Below are positions 8,696 to 19,095 of a DNA stretch of 64,000 nt, one piece after another (the first letter of the stretch is position 1; every line of letters begins with the position of its first letter). Below the pieces are notes generated by a model, which was not told where the DNA came from, ran no database searches, and saw nothing but the letters and a program-made list of their open reading frames with translations. The stretch comes from Pseudomonadota bacterium. GTDB taxonomy: Bacteria; Pseudomonadota; Alphaproteobacteria; Micropepsales; Micropepsaceae. The stretch covers positions 186,001 through 250,000 of the forward strand of contig JAFEEQ010000015.1 in assembly GCA_018241025.1 (NCBI GenBank). The letters are read 5' to 3'. The translations under genes were made by a program, and so were the position numbers.

Positions 8696-10402
8696 GTGGC
8701 CGGCCCGCGCGTTCCGTATCTCTCCCTCCTGCCCGAACTGCTGCGCGAATTGATGTGGCGGCTGTTGCGACCGCTGCGCGTGTGGTGGCGGCGGACCTGG
8801 TTCTATCGCCGTTTTCTCAAGGGCCCGCTTTCCGACCGGATCCTGTTCCATCCCTACGATGCTTTGCCGCGCCGTCTCGAAGATGCTGATGCCTTGCTGC
8901 GCGGGCGCTTCCGGTTTCACGGCGAGATGGTCGAGGCGCCGCGCGACGGCTCGATCTTCGATGTGAAGCCGCCTTCGGCCGAGTGGGAGCGGGCGTTGCA
9001 CAGCTTCGTCTGGCTGCCGCCGCTGGCGCTGGCCGGTGGCGAGGCGGCGCGGACACTCGCAACCAATCTCATCACCCAGTGGCTGAAACGCCATTCAAAA
9101 TATTCCGAACCGGCCTGGTCGCCGGAGGTGATCGCACGCCGCCTGATCCATCTTTTCGCCCATGGCCGTCTTGCGATCGCGAATTCGGACCTGTTATGGC
9201 GCTCCAAGGTCTTCGTCTCGCTGCGTGAGCAATCGCGCATGCTGGCGCGTATCGCCGGCGAAGCGCCCGACGGCATGCCGCGCTTCGAAGCGGCGGCGGC
9301 CGAGGCATTGTCGGGCGCCTGTCTCGGCGATAGCCAGCGCAGGCTTGAAGACGGACTTGCCCGGCTCGAAGGCGAGATCGCGCGCCAGATACTGCCCGAC
9401 GGTGGACACGTCAGCCGCTCGCCGGAAAACCTCGTCCATTGCTATCGCCTGATCATGATGGTGATGGATTCGCTGAGCGCCGGGGCGCTCGAGCTGCCGC
9501 ACGCCATCCGCGGTGCCTACGACCGGATTGCGCCGACTATCCGCTTTTTCCGCCATGGCGATGGCGCGCTGGCGCTCTTCAACGGCAGCACCGAATGCGA
9601 TCCGCGCACCGTGGCGGGATTGCTGGCGCGCGACGAAGTGCGCGGCCAGCCTTTCGCCTTCGCGCGCCACTCCGGATATCAACGGCTGACCGCCGGCAAG
9701 ACGCAGCTTGTCCTCGACTGCGGAACGGTGCCGCCCGGCCCGTTCGCGCGCGAAGCGCATGCCGCCTGCCTCGCTTTCGAATTTTCCAACGGCAGCCAGC
9801 GCATCGTGGTCAATTGTGGGGCGGCCGGTACGGCGCAGCCCAAATGGGAGAGCGCCCTGCGTGCCACCGCCGCGCATTCGACGCTTACGCTAGGCGATGT
9901 CTCGCAGGCGCCGATCCTGCCGCCGGGCGTTGCCCGCAACCTGCTCGGTGCGCGGCTGCTTCAGGGCCCTTCCGCCGTCGAGACGCGTCGCAACGAGACG
10001 ACGCATGGCTGGGCCGTTGAAGCGAGTCACGACGCCTATCTGTTGCCGTTCCATACGCGGCATGAGCGGCAGGTGACGCTGTCACTGGACGGGCGCACCG
10101 TGACCGGCGCGGACCGGCTGCTGCCGCAGCCCGCGAAGAACATCAAGGACACGGCCTACGCGATCCGCTTCCACGTCCATCCCGATATCCGGATCACGCC
10201 CAACCAGAGCGGGGGCGTCCTGCTCAAACTGCCCAACGGCGAAGGCTGGCGCTTCCGTTCGGGCGGTCAGATCGCCATCGAGGAAAGCGTCTATCTTGGT
10301 TCCGACCAGGTGCGGCGCACCGAGCAAATCGTGCTCAGCGGATCGGTGAAGGACAAACCCGTCGAAGTCGCCTGGCTGTTCGAGCAGATTGGGGCGACGT
10401 GA
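8696..10402 (+). CDS. Heparinase II/III-family protein
   Basis: A 568-aa protein with an alpha/alpha-toroid N-terminal half and a beta-sandwich C-terminal half typical of heparinase II/III proteins; see GRFRFHG near residue 67, LPDGGHVSRSPE around 230 and FSNGSQRIVVNCG around 365. Known members are polysaccharide lyases, but the alphaproteobacterial housekeeping version has no proven substrate. The GTG start at 8696 lies 4 nt after the rpe stop, suggesting coupling; the frame is open further upstream but only inside rpe. No signal peptide is obvious. A basic, Trp-rich stretch near residues 15-40 may bind membrane or nucleic acid. Confidence 0.8.
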   Translation: MAGPRVPYLSLLPELLRELMWRLLRPLRVWWRRTWFYRRFLKGPLSDRILFHPYDALPRRLEDADALLRGRFRFHGEMVEAPRDGSIFDVKPPSAEWERALHSFVWLPPLALAGGEAARTLATNLITQWLKRHSKYSEPAWSPEVIARRLIHLFAHGRLAIANSDLLWRSKVFVSLREQSRMLARIAGEAPDGMPRFEAAAAEALSGACLGDSQRRLEDGLARLEGEIARQILPDGGHVSRSPENLVHCYRLIMMVMDSLSAGALELPHAIRGAYDRIAPTIRFFRHGDGALALFNGSTECDPRTVAGLLARDEVRGQPFAFARHSGYQRLTAGKTQLVLDCGTVPPGPFAREAHAACLAFEFSNGSQRIVVNCGAAGTAQPKWESALRATAAHSTLTLGDVSQAPILPPGVARNLLGARLLQGPSAVETRRNETTHGWAVEASHDAYLLPFHTRHERQVTLSLDGRTVTGADRLLPQPAKNIKDTAYAIRFHVHPDIRITPNQSGGVLLKLPNGEGWRFRSGGQIAIEESVYLGSDQVRRTEQIVLSGSVKDKPVEVAWLFEQIGAT

Positions 10403-10476
10403 CGCTTTTGCCTTCGTTCCCGCCATGCCAACATGGCGCCGCGATTTGATTTTCCTACCGCACAGCAGGGTTATTC

Positions 10477-11271
10477 ATGGTTCAGCTCACATTGCCGAAG
10501 GGCTCCAAGCCGACCAAGGGCAAAGTCTGGCCAGGGCCGAAGACGGCCAATGGCAAGAAGCCGAAACGGCATAAGGAATTCAAAGTCTACCGCTACGATC
10601 CAGACAGCGAGGCCAATCCGCGCATCGACACCTACACGGTCGATCTCGGCGATTGCGGGCCGATGGTTCTGGACGCGTTGATCAAGATAAAGAACGAAAT
10701 CGATCCGACGCTGACCTTCCGCCGCTCCTGCCGCGAAGGCGTGTGCGGCTCCTGCGCAATGAACATCGGCGGCGGCAATACGCTCGCCTGCACCAAGGCG
10801 ATCAGCGACATCTCCGGCCCGGTCGCGGTCTACCCCTTGCCGCACATGCCGGTGGTCAAGGACCTCGTTCCGGACCTGACGAATTTCTATGCCCAGTATT
10901 CCTCGATCGAGCCCTTCCTTCAGACCAAGACGGCGGAGCCGGAAAAGGAATGGAAGCAGTCGTCCGAAGACCGTGCAAAGCTGGATGGCCTCTATGAGTG
11001 CATCCTCTGTGCGTGCTGCTCTACGTCTTGCCCGAGCTACTGGTGGAATTCGGAACGTTATCTGGGCCCGGCAGCGCTGCTGCAGTCCTATCGCTGGCTG
11101 GCCGATAGCCGCGACGAGCACACGGGCGAACGTCTCGACCGGCTTGAGGATCCGTTCCGGCTCTATCGCTGCCACACGATCATGAACTGCACCAACACCT
11201 GCCCGAAGGGTCTCAACCCGGCCAAGGCCATCGGTGAGATCAAGCAGATGCTGGTGAAGCGGTCGGTCTGA
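10477..11271 (+). CDS. sdhB: Succinate dehydrogenase iron-sulfur subunit
   Basis: A 264-aa electron-transfer subunit of complex II. The [2Fe-2S] ligands are C85, C90, C93 and C105; the [4Fe-4S] and [3Fe-4S] ligands come from C175, C178, C181, C185 and from C232, C238, C242. The Lys/Pro-rich N-terminus of about 30 residues is usual in alphaproteobacteria. The ATG is preceded by CAGCAGGG. All cluster ligands are present, so it should be functional. It lies in a rightward group with rpe and the heparinase-like gene, apart from sdhCDA, and must be expressed from its own promoter or by readthrough. Confidence 0.97.
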   Translation: MVQLTLPKGSKPTKGKVWPGPKTANGKKPKRHKEFKVYRYDPDSEANPRIDTYTVDLGDCGPMVLDALIKIKNEIDPTLTFRRSCREGVCGSCAMNIGGGNTLACTKAISDISGPVAVYPLPHMPVVKDLVPDLTNFYAQYSSIEPFLQTKTAEPEKEWKQSSEDRAKLDGLYECILCACCSTSCPSYWWNSERYLGPAALLQSYRWLADSRDEHTGERLDRLEDPFRLYRCHTIMNCTNTCPKGLNPAKAIGEIKQMLVKRSV

Positions 11272-11343
11272 TCCTCACGGTTCTTTGAACCTGTTTCGGT
11301 CGCGCAAGGCGTAGAGTTCATCCCGGTTTCGGGGAGAACCGCC

Positions 11344-11850
11344 ATGCGCCACTTGCTTGCAGCAGCACTGATCTGCACGGCCACACCTGCCATTGCGGCC
11401 GATCCTCCACCGGCCTGTGCGACGCCGGCATTTCGCGCGCTCGACTTCTGGCTGGGCGATTGGGAGGCGCATTGGGCGCCTTCGGAAGGCGATAGTGGCG
11501 TCGGCAGCAACCACATCTCACAGAGCTACGACGGCTGTGTGATCGAAGAGCACTTCGATGGGCATCCCGGCCAACATCTGATGGGCCACAGCGTTTCTAT
11601 GTATGTCGCGCCCGAAAAGATCTGGCGTCAGACCTGGGTCGACAATGAGGGCGGCTATATCGAACTGAGCGGCGGGCCGCAGCCTGATGGCGACTTCGTC
11701 TTGACGACGGGGCGGCGTCCCAGTGGGCGAATTGCCAGGATGGTCTTCTCCGACATCACACCCGACAGCTTCACCTGGCGTTGGCAATCAAGCACGGATG
11801 GCGCCGCCTGGAACGACGCCTGGGTCATCCACTACACGCGCAAGAAATAG
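11344..11850 (+). CDS. Exported DUF1579-like protein
   Basis: A 168-aa protein with a cleavable signal peptide (about residues 1-19, ending AIAA). The mature part starts FRALDFWLGDWEAHW and continues with short beta strands, the layout of DUF1579 and similar lipocalin-like barrels. The ATG has a good site (GGGGAGAACC). It follows sdhB by 72 nt; a weak 5-bp hairpin (11279-11291, GGTTC/GAACC) lies in between. Function unknown. Confidence 0.65.
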   Translation: MRHLLAAALICTATPAIAADPPPACATPAFRALDFWLGDWEAHWAPSEGDSGVGSNHISQSYDGCVIEEHFDGHPGQHLMGHSVSMYVAPEKIWRQTWVDNEGGYIELSGGPQPDGDFVLTTGRRPSGRIARMVFSDITPDSFTWRWQSSTDGAAWNDAWVIHYTRKK

Positions 11851-11851
11851 A

Positions 11852-12724
11852 TCAGGCTGCCAACGGCGCAGGACCCGGATCGCCGGCTCCGGCGCGGATG
11901 CGGAGCATCTGCCAGACCAGCTTGGCGCCGAAGCGAACGATGCGTCCTTGCGGCTTCAGCCCGATCGACATCGCGACCATCTGGACCAGTTTGTGGACGT
12001 GGCTCGGCCGGTAGATCCGGTTGAGCAGCCCCGCCGCGACCTTGGCGTAGTAGGCGCGCTGATAGGGTAGGCGCGCAGTTTCGGCTGGTCGAACATTGGC
12101 ACAGTAGTAAGCGTATGCCAGTTCGTCGTCGTCGGACTCGGTGATGCGGCCGACAGCGACCATCGCCTTCCTCCAAAGCGGGAGGTCGGGCTCATCCTGC
12201 GCCTTAAGAGTCTCGAAGAAGAGCTTGTAGTGCCTGTATTCGTCAGCTGCGATGCGGCCGGCGATTTCCTTCAGGACGGGCTCTTCGGTCGCGTCCTTGA
12301 TGGCGGTGTAATAGGACGAAGTACCGCTCTCCACCACGCAGCGCGCGATCATCTCGCCGCGTCGGCTGCCGCGGATGGAGGTTGTGTCTTCGGAGGCGAA
12401 ATGCTCGGGCTTGTAGCCGGCACGGAAGCGGGCAAAGGCCTCGTCGACCTTGAAGTCCGGATCCGCCAGCTCCGCCCAGCGGCCAAGAGCGCGGCCATGC
12501 TGGCTTTCCTCGCAGCCCCACTGCTCGATGGCGGCGAGCGTTTCCGGGCCGGCGTCGCGGAAAACTTTCTTGAGATAAGAAACGTAGTCGGGTGCGTTGA
12601 GTTCGACCAGGGACGCGGCCTTGATGGCCGCGACCATCTGGGGCGATGCCTTCGACCGGTCGAATTTCGACCAGGCGACATCGTCCAGCGTCCAGCCTTG
12701 CCTGTAGACGGTTGGTTCCGTCAT
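11852..12724 (-). CDS. Ferritin-like di-iron carboxylate protein
   Basis: A 290-aa helical protein with a complete set of candidate di-iron ligands: E41, E73 and H76 in EESQH, E132, and E162 and H165 in DEYRH. The two ExxH motifs, each paired with an upstream Glu, match rubrerythrin and acyl-ACP-desaturase-like four-helix bundles. A conserved Trp/Gly/Cys stretch precedes the first motif. It could act as a mixed-function oxygenase, desaturase or peroxidase; the sequence does not decide. It has its own predicted promoter and converges on the DUF1579-like gene. Confidence 0.7.
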   Translation of the reverse strand: MTEPTVYRQGWTLDDVAWSKFDRSKASPQMVAAIKAASLVELNAPDYVSYLKKVFRDAGPETLAAIEQWGCEESQHGRALGRWAELADPDFKVDEAFARFRAGYKPEHFASEDTTSIRGSRRGEMIARCVVESGTSSYYTAIKDATEEPVLKEIAGRIAADEYRHYKLFFETLKAQDEPDLPLWRKAMVAVGRITESDDDELAYAYYCANVRPAETARLPYQRAYYAKVAAGLLNRIYRPSHVHKLVQMVAMSIGLKPQGRIVRFGAKLVWQMLRIRAGAGDPGPAPLAA

Positions 12725-12761
12725 CTAAAGCCCCATCAAGGTCGCTACCGACCACTAACGC

Positions 12762-12791
12762 ATTATAGCGCAGACTGTTGCGGGCTGGGAA
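12762..12791 (-). promoter_or_regulatory. Predicted sigma-70 promoter of the ferritin-like gene
   Basis: On the minus strand a perfect TATAAT (12767-12762) lies 18 bases downstream of TTCCCA (12791-12786). Transcription would start near 12755, about 30 nt before the ATG at 12724. The -10 is ideal and the -35 is a 4-of-6 match. Confidence 0.5.
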
Positions 12792-12890
12792 CCCGCCGCA
12801 GTGCACAATACTTGGCCAAGCCCCTGCCGAATCAGGAACATTTCGTCATCTGGTGAACAGGAAACGGGCGGTCAGAACGTTGGCGTGGCG

Positions 12891-13286
12891 TCAAAAGGCT
12901 GCGCGCACAAGGCGCAGCTCCTGAAGTTCGGCCTCGACCTTGCTCCGCTCGGCATCGCTCTTGGCCGCGATCAGGTCTTCCTCGACGTCCTTGATCCGCT
13001 GGTCGATGACCGCCAGATCGAGTTCGGAGAACGGGATCGCCTCCTCGGCGAGGACGGTGACCTTGTCGGCGTTGATCTCGGCGAAGCCGCCGCGAATGAA
13101 ATAGCGGCTGTCGCTGCCGTTGTTGGTGATGTCGATCATACCGGGACGCAGCGTCGTCACCACTGGAGAATGGCCCGCCATCACGCCCATATAGCCCTCG
13201 GTGCCCGGCACCGTGACCATGTCGGCACTGTCGGAGATCAGCAACCGCTCCGGAGAGACGATGTCGAAGGCGATCTTGTCAGTCAT
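12891..13286 (-). CDS. atpC: F1F0 ATP synthase subunit epsilon
   Basis: A 131-aa central-stalk subunit that couples gamma rotation to the c-ring and can inhibit the enzyme. It has the beta-sandwich signature (DIVSPERLL, PGTEGYMGVMAGHSP, FIRGGFAEI) and a helical C-terminus. The ATG at 13286 was preferred over an in-frame TTG three codons upstream, which sits against the possible ribosome-binding site. Last gene of atpHAGDC. Confidence 0.95.
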   Translation of the reverse strand: MTDKIAFDIVSPERLLISDSADMVTVPGTEGYMGVMAGHSPVVTTLRPGMIDITNNGSDSRYFIRGGFAEINADKVTVLAEEAIPFSELDLAVIDQRIKDVEEDLIAAKSDAERSKVEAELQELRLVRAAF

Positions 13287-13347
13287 GTCGTTCAACTACC
13301 TACTGCTGTCATGGCCCGTATACGCGGGCCATGACAAGTGAGCGGGA

Positions 13348-14823
<1,476 letters not shown>

Positions 14824-15687
14824 TTAAACGGCAGCGGCGCCGGAGATGATCTCGATCAGCTCCTTGGTAATCTGCGCCTGGCGGGTACGGTTCATCTTGA
14901 TGGTAAGCGCGTTGATCAGGTCGCCCGCATTGCGGGTCGCGTTGTCCATCGCGGTCATTTGTGCGGCAAAGAAGCCGGCCTGGTTGTCGAGCAGCGCGGC
15001 GAGCAGCTGCACGCCGATGTTCTGCGGCAGGAGCGCGGTGAGGATCGATTCCTCGTCCGGCTCGTAATCGTAGAACGGCGCGGTGCCGCCCGTGGCTTCG
15101 ACCTGCGCCGGGATGAGCTGGCGCACAGTCGGCGTCTGCGTGACGACCGACTTGAAGCGGCTCGAGATCAGCGTGACGACGTCGAACTCACCGGCGACGT
15201 AGAGATCGAGGATCTTCTGCGCGATCGGCTTGGCCAGCACCATGGACGGTGCCTTGGGGCCGACTTCGAACGTTTCGATGATGCGGTTGCCATAAAGTCG
15301 GCGAAGCTGGTCGCGGCCCTTGCGGCCGACGCAGATGATCTTCACGTCCTTCCCGGAATCGAGCAGCGCCTTGATGCGCTCGCGCGCCAGACGGACGATG
15401 CCCGAGTTGAAGCCGCCCGCGAGGCCGCGATCCGAGGTCGCGACCACCACCAGTTGGCGCTGGTCCTTGCCGGTGCCGGCAAGGAGAAGCGGCGCCGAAG
15501 GGCCGGACACGCCGGCGGCCAGGTTGTTGATCACCTTCGCCATGCCCTGGGCATAGGGCCGGGCGCTTTCCGCCTGCTGCTGGGCGCGGCGCAGCTTCGC
15601 CGCGGCGACCATCTGGAGCGCCTTGGTGATCTTCTGCGTCGATTTCACGGCCGCGATACGCGTCCGCATTTCCTTGACGGAGGCCAT
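14824..15687 (-). CDS. atpG: F1F0 ATP synthase subunit gamma
   Basis: A 287-aa rotor shaft subunit. The N-terminal coiled-coil signature [20 protein letters not shown] and the C-terminal coil ([15 protein letters not shown] through [12 protein letters not shown]) are conserved. The Rossmann-like middle includes [10 protein letters not shown]. It is 16 nt after atpA and 15 nt before atpD. Confidence 0.98.
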   Translation of the reverse strand: MASVKEMRTRIAAVKSTQKITKALQMVAAAKLRRAQQQAESARPYAQGMAKVINNLAAGVSGPSAPLLLAGTGKDQRQLVVVATSDRGLAGGFNSGIVRLARERIKALLDSGKDVKIICVGRKGRDQLRRLYGNRIIETFEVGPKAPSMVLAKPIAQKILDLYVAGEFDVVTLISSRFKSVVTQTPTVRQLIPAQVEATGGTAPFYDYEPDEESILTALLPQNIGVQLLAALLDNQAGFFAAQMTAMDNATRNAGDLINALTIKMNRTRQAQITKELIEIISGAAAV

Positions 15688-15703
15688 TGCTCTTCTTCTC
15701 GGC

Positions 15704-17239
15704 TTAGGCCGCGAACGACTTGGTGAACTCGGCGAGCGCGTCCTTGAGCATGTTCTCCAGTTCCGGCGTCAGCGCCTTTTCCTTGCGGATGCCTTCGAGG
15801 AACTGCGGGTACTTGCTCTTGAGCTTGGAGATCAGGCCCTCCTGGAACGCGCCGACCTTCGCGGTCGGGAACGCGTCGAGGTAGCCGCGGGTACCGGCGT
15901 AGATCACCGCGACCTGCTCCTCGACCGGGAACGGCTTGTACTGCGGCTGCTTCAGGAGCTCGGTCAGGCGCTCGCCGCGTGCGAGCATCTTCTGCGTCGC
16001 CGCGTCGAGGTCGGAGCCGAACTTCGCGAAGGCCGCCATCTCGCGATACTGCGCGAGCTCGGACTTGATCGGGCCGGCGACGGTCTTCATCGCCTTGATC
16101 TGCGCCGAAGAACCTACGCGCGACACCGAGATGCCGACGTTCACCGCCGGACGGATGCCTTGGTAGAACAGATCGGTCTCGAGGAATATCTGTCCATCGG
16201 TGATCGAGATCACGTTGGTCGGGATGTAGGCCGAGACGTCGTTGGCCTGGGTTTCGATGACGGGCAGGGCGGTCAGCGAGCCGGCGCCGAAATCGTCGTT
16301 CAGCTTGGCCGCGCGCTCCAGCAGGCGGCTGTGGAGATAGAACACGTCGCCCGGATAGGCTTCGCGGCCCGGCGGGCGGCGCAGCAGGAGCGACATCTGG
16401 CGATAGGCGACGGCCTGCTTGGAGAGATCATCGTAGATGATCAGGGCGTGCATGCCGTTGTCGCGGAACCACTCGCCCATCGCGCAGCCGGAAAACGGCG
16501 CGAGGAACTGCAGCGGCGCCGGATCCGAGGCGGTCGCGGCGACGACGATCGTGTAGTCGAGCGCGCCGGTATCGGCGAGCGTCTTGACGATCTGCGCCAC
16601 GGTCGAACGCTTCTGTCCGATGGCGACGTAGATGCAGTAGAGCTTCGCCTTTTCGTCATTGCCGGCGTTGACGGGCTTCTGGTTGATGATCGTGTCGATG
16701 CCGACGGCAGTCTTGCCGGTCTGGCGGTCGCCGATGATGAGCTCGCGCTGGCCGCGGCCGATCGGGATCAGCGTATCGATGGCTTTGAGGCCGGTCTGCA
16801 CCGGCTCATGCACGGATTTGCGCGGGATGATGCCGGGGGCTTTCACGTCCACGCGGCGGCGTTCGGCGATGTTGGTCAGATCGCCCTTGCCGTCGATCGG
16901 GTTGCCGAGCGGGTCGACGACGCGGCCGAGCAGGCCCTTGCCGACCGGCACGTCCACGATGGCACCGGTACGCTTGACGGTGTCGCCCTCGGCGATCGTC
17001 GAGTCGGAGCCGAAGATCACCGCACCGACATTGTCGGATTCGAGATTGAGGGCCATGCCCTTGATCCCGCCGGGGAACTCGACCATCTCGCCGGCCTGGA
17101 CGTTGTCGAGACCGTAGATGCGGGCGATGCCGTCGCCGACCGAAAGAACCTGGCCGACTTCGCTGACCTCGGCCTCGGCACCGAAATTCTCGATCTCACG
17201 CTTCAGGATGGCGGAGATTTCCGCGGGCTGGATATCCAT
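15704..17239 (-). CDS. atpA: F1F0 ATP synthase subunit alpha
   Basis: A 511-aa regulatory nucleotide-binding subunit of F1. The Walker A GDRQTGKT is at 170-177, and the family signature [17 protein letters not shown] is intact. It starts 2 nt after atpH. Normal length with no anomalies. Confidence 0.99.
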   Translation of the reverse strand: MDIQPAEISAILKREIENFGAEAEVSEVGQVLSVGDGIARIYGLDNVQAGEMVEFPGGIKGMALNLESDNVGAVIFGSDSTIAEGDTVKRTGAIVDVPVGKGLLGRVVDPLGNPIDGKGDLTNIAERRRVDVKAPGIIPRKSVHEPVQTGLKAIDTLIPIGRGQRELIIGDRQTGKTAVGIDTIINQKPVNAGNDEKAKLYCIYVAIGQKRSTVAQIVKTLADTGALDYTIVVAATASDPAPLQFLAPFSGCAMGEWFRDNGMHALIIYDDLSKQAVAYRQMSLLLRRPPGREAYPGDVFYLHSRLLERAAKLNDDFGAGSLTALPVIETQANDVSAYIPTNVISITDGQIFLETDLFYQGIRPAVNVGISVSRVGSSAQIKAMKTVAGPIKSELAQYREMAAFAKFGSDLDAATQKMLARGERLTELLKQPQYKPFPVEEQVAVIYAGTRGYLDAFPTAKVGAFQEGLISKLKSKYPQFLEGIRKEKALTPELENMLKDALAEFTKSFAA

Positions 17240-17241
17240 TC

Positions 17242-17799
17242 TCAGTTACCTCTCATGGCGGCGCGAAGCCCGTTCAGCTTCGTGCGCAAGGACGAATCGA
17301 TCATGCGCGAGCCCACCTTCACGACGAGACCGCCGAGCAGGGTGGGATCGATCTTGGTGTCGAGCCGCGGTTCGCGGCCGAGCTTGGCTTTGAGCGCAGC
17401 CTTCAGTTCGCCGACTTCGGCATCGCTGAGCGCGCGGGCGGACGTGACTTCGGCCTGAACCTCGCCCCGCTGGCGCGCGACCATGCGCTCGAAGGCGCGG
17501 ATGACGTCGGTCAGGATGAACAGGCGGCGCTTGGAGGTGAGCAGCAGGACGAATTTCGTGGTCAGCGCCGCGGCGCCCATCTGGGCGAGAAGGGCCTTCA
17601 GGGCCTTGGCCTGGGATTCCTTGGAAAAGGCCGGGGAGCGGACGAGGCGCACGAAATCGGCGCTGCTCGCCAGCATAGCCTTGAGCGAGAGAAAATCCTT
17701 CTCGACGGTGTCGATGGCGTTGCTGTCGCGGGCAAGATCGAAAATGGCAGTCGCGTAGCGTCCCGCGAGGCCGACTTCGTGTTGCTGTTCCTGTGCCAC
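17242..17799 (-). CDS. atpH: F1F0 ATP synthase subunit delta
   Basis: A 185-aa peripheral-stalk protein joining the F1 head to subunit b. It shows the N-terminal helical domain ([11 protein letters not shown]) and the C-terminal signature near [29 protein letters not shown]. The start is GTG, preceded by GAAGGG. First gene of the leftward F1 operon; no F0 genes are adjacent, as is usual in alphaproteobacteria. The 246-bp gap to the divergent toxin-antitoxin operon should hold the operon promoter, but I see no convincing match. Confidence 0.96.
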   Translation of the reverse strand: MAQEQQHEVGLAGRYATAIFDLARDSNAIDTVEKDFLSLKAMLASSADFVRLVRSPAFSKESQAKALKALLAQMGAAALTTKFVLLLTSKRRLFILTDVIRAFERMVARQRGEVQAEVTSARALSDAEVGELKAALKAKLGREPRLDTKIDPTLLGGLVVKVGSRMIDSSLRTKLNGLRAAMRGN

Positions 17800-18015
17800 G
17801 TTCGCCCTTCAAACCTTGGCGCGTTTTGCCGAAGCGCCGGTTCACTAACATATTGAATTCTATGGTGAAATACCATCGCGCCTCGGCGAGTCTCCGGACG
17901 CGGCTTGCGGATAGCATGCACCTTACGCTCGCGCAACAATCGGCCGCTTGGCGCGGTGTCGCGGGGTGCACGAGAAGCGTTGTCCGGGTAATCTCGACCG
18001 ACCGCCTCAAATCGA

Positions 18016-18032
18016 GTATGACACTGTCATAC
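18016..18032. promoter_or_regulatory. Palindromic operator of the toxin-antitoxin operon
   Basis: A perfect inverted repeat, GTATGAC-ACT-GTCATAC, with 7-bp arms. It ends directly at the GAGGGG ribosome-binding site (18033-18038) of the antitoxin gene. ParD-type antitoxins usually bind such sites through their N-terminal ribbon-helix-helix, alone or with toxin, to repress their own operon. Binding is inferred, the symmetry is seen. Confidence 0.65.
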
Positions 18033-18045
18033 GAGGGGTTCCGTC

Positions 18046-18309
18046 ATGGCGCGCACCAGCAGGCCGATTTCCGTCACGCTCGGAGATATGCATGAGAGCG
18101 TCGAAGCACGCGTAAAGCGTGGCGACTATGCCTCGGCCAGTGAGGTACTCCGCGCCGCAATGCGGGCACTTAATCGGGAGGAAGCCGCAGTCAACGCATG
18201 GCTTCGCGAGCAGATACAGATTTCGCTCGACGATCCGCGTCCGGAACTCTCCATCGATGAAGCCTTCACTCGTGTCCGGCAACATGCGGCCCTGAAGAGG
18301 GCGGATTGA
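18046..18309 (+). CDS. ParD-type antitoxin
   Basis: An 87-aa protein with the ParD/CopG ribbon-helix-helix start (RPISVTLGDMHESVEARVKRG) and the helix DYASASEVLRAAMRALNREE. The acidic, flexible C-terminus (residues 60-87) would wrap the toxin. A strong site GAGGGG stands 7 nt before the ATG. Its TGA overlaps the toxin TTG start, the usual antitoxin-first coupling of type II systems. Confidence 0.85.
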   Translation: MARTSRPISVTLGDMHESVEARVKRGDYASASEVLRAAMRALNREEAAVNAWLREQIQISLDDPRPELSIDEAFTRVRQHAALKRAD

Positions 18310-18626
18310 AGCGTTACCGTGTCAGGCTTCGTGCCGTCGCCGTCGACGATCTCCTCCGTCTGCACGACTACATCGAAGCGGAATCCGGAGCTTTCGTTGC
18401 AGCAGGCTACATCGAGCGCATCGAAACGGCGTGCCGTTCCCTGATGAACTTTCCGCATCGGGGCACCCGGCGCGACGACCTCAAACCCGGCCTTCGGACA
18501 ATGGGCTTCGAACGCCGTGCAACGATAGTCTTCACGGTCCACGAGATCGATGTCGACATTCTGCGGATATTCTACGGCGGTCGCGATATGGAGCGGCTCT
18601 TGCGCAGTGCGGGCGACGAAGCCTGA
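18306..18626 (+). CDS. ParE/RelE-superfamily toxin
   Basis: A 106-aa protein of the ParE/RelE fold: RLRAVAVDDLLRLHDYIEAES at the N-terminus, the conserved FPHRGTRRDDLKPGLRTM strand-loop, then VDILRIFYGGRDMERLL. ParE members poison DNA gyrase and RelE members cleave mRNA; the LHDYI and GRDME motifs favour the ParE branch, but the target is not proven. The start codon is TTG inside the antitoxin stop, which should lower toxin translation relative to antitoxin. Confidence 0.8.
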   Translation: MKRYRVRLRAVAVDDLLRLHDYIEAESGAFVAAGYIERIETACRSLMNFPHRGTRRDDLKPGLRTMGFERRATIVFTVHEIDVDILRIFYGGRDMERLLRSAGDEA

Positions 18627-18707
18627 ACCATTCGCTAACCACGTCTCTTGCCGGGACCTTAAGAGGTCTGCGCGCAGCATGGCGCCGGGTGAACAAGGCA
18701 AAATGCC

Positions 18708-19088
18708 ATGCAACACAGGGTAATGGGGGCCTTTAAACAGGTCGTCGGATTTCTGGTCCAGGGAATCGATTTCCAATCCGAGGGCTGGCCCGCTTTCGAG
18801 GCCGAGATGCGCGAGCTGATCGCGCCGCATCTGCCGGTGCTGGCGCATCGCCGCGCCAAGCTGCTCGACGGCTCGGACGGTTCGCGCTGGTCCGAAGAGC
18901 TCGAGACGTTCATGCGCAAGAGCCTCTGGCCGCTGCTCGGCGACGAACGTGAATACGCCGACCGCAATCGCACCTTCGTGACGCTGATGCTCGACATCGC
19001 GATCGCCGAGGAGCAGCGCAGGACCCAGGCCGCACGTCGGGACTCGCTTCCCTTCGTGCGCAGCTTCGACGCGAGCTGGGCGAGCTAG
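18708..19088 (+). CDS. Hypothetical protein, unknown
   Basis: A 126-aa soluble, mostly helical and charged protein that I do not recognise. It has Trp-rich segments (EGWPAFEAEM, SRWSEELETFM, LWPLLGDERE) and no signal peptide or membrane segment. The ATG has AAGG about 9 nt upstream. It sits 81 nt after the toxin gene and could be transcribed with it. It converges on the HxlR gene with a 7-nt gap. Confidence 0.55.
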   Translation: MQHRVMGAFKQVVGFLVQGIDFQSEGWPAFEAEMRELIAPHLPVLAHRRAKLLDGSDGSRWSEELETFMRKSLWPLLGDEREYADRNRTFVTLMLDIAIAEEQRRTQAARRDSLPFVRSFDASWAS

Positions 19089-19095
19089 GCGCGTT

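Noticed and set aside
11279..11291. Terminator after sdhB
   Set aside because: The stem GGTTC/GAACC has only 5 bp and a 3-nt loop with a poor T run, too weak to call as a feature.
17246..18010. Longer frame overlapping atpH in another phase
   Set aside because: It is out of frame with the delta subunit, Arg/Pro-rich and without a start signal; a codon-bias shadow.
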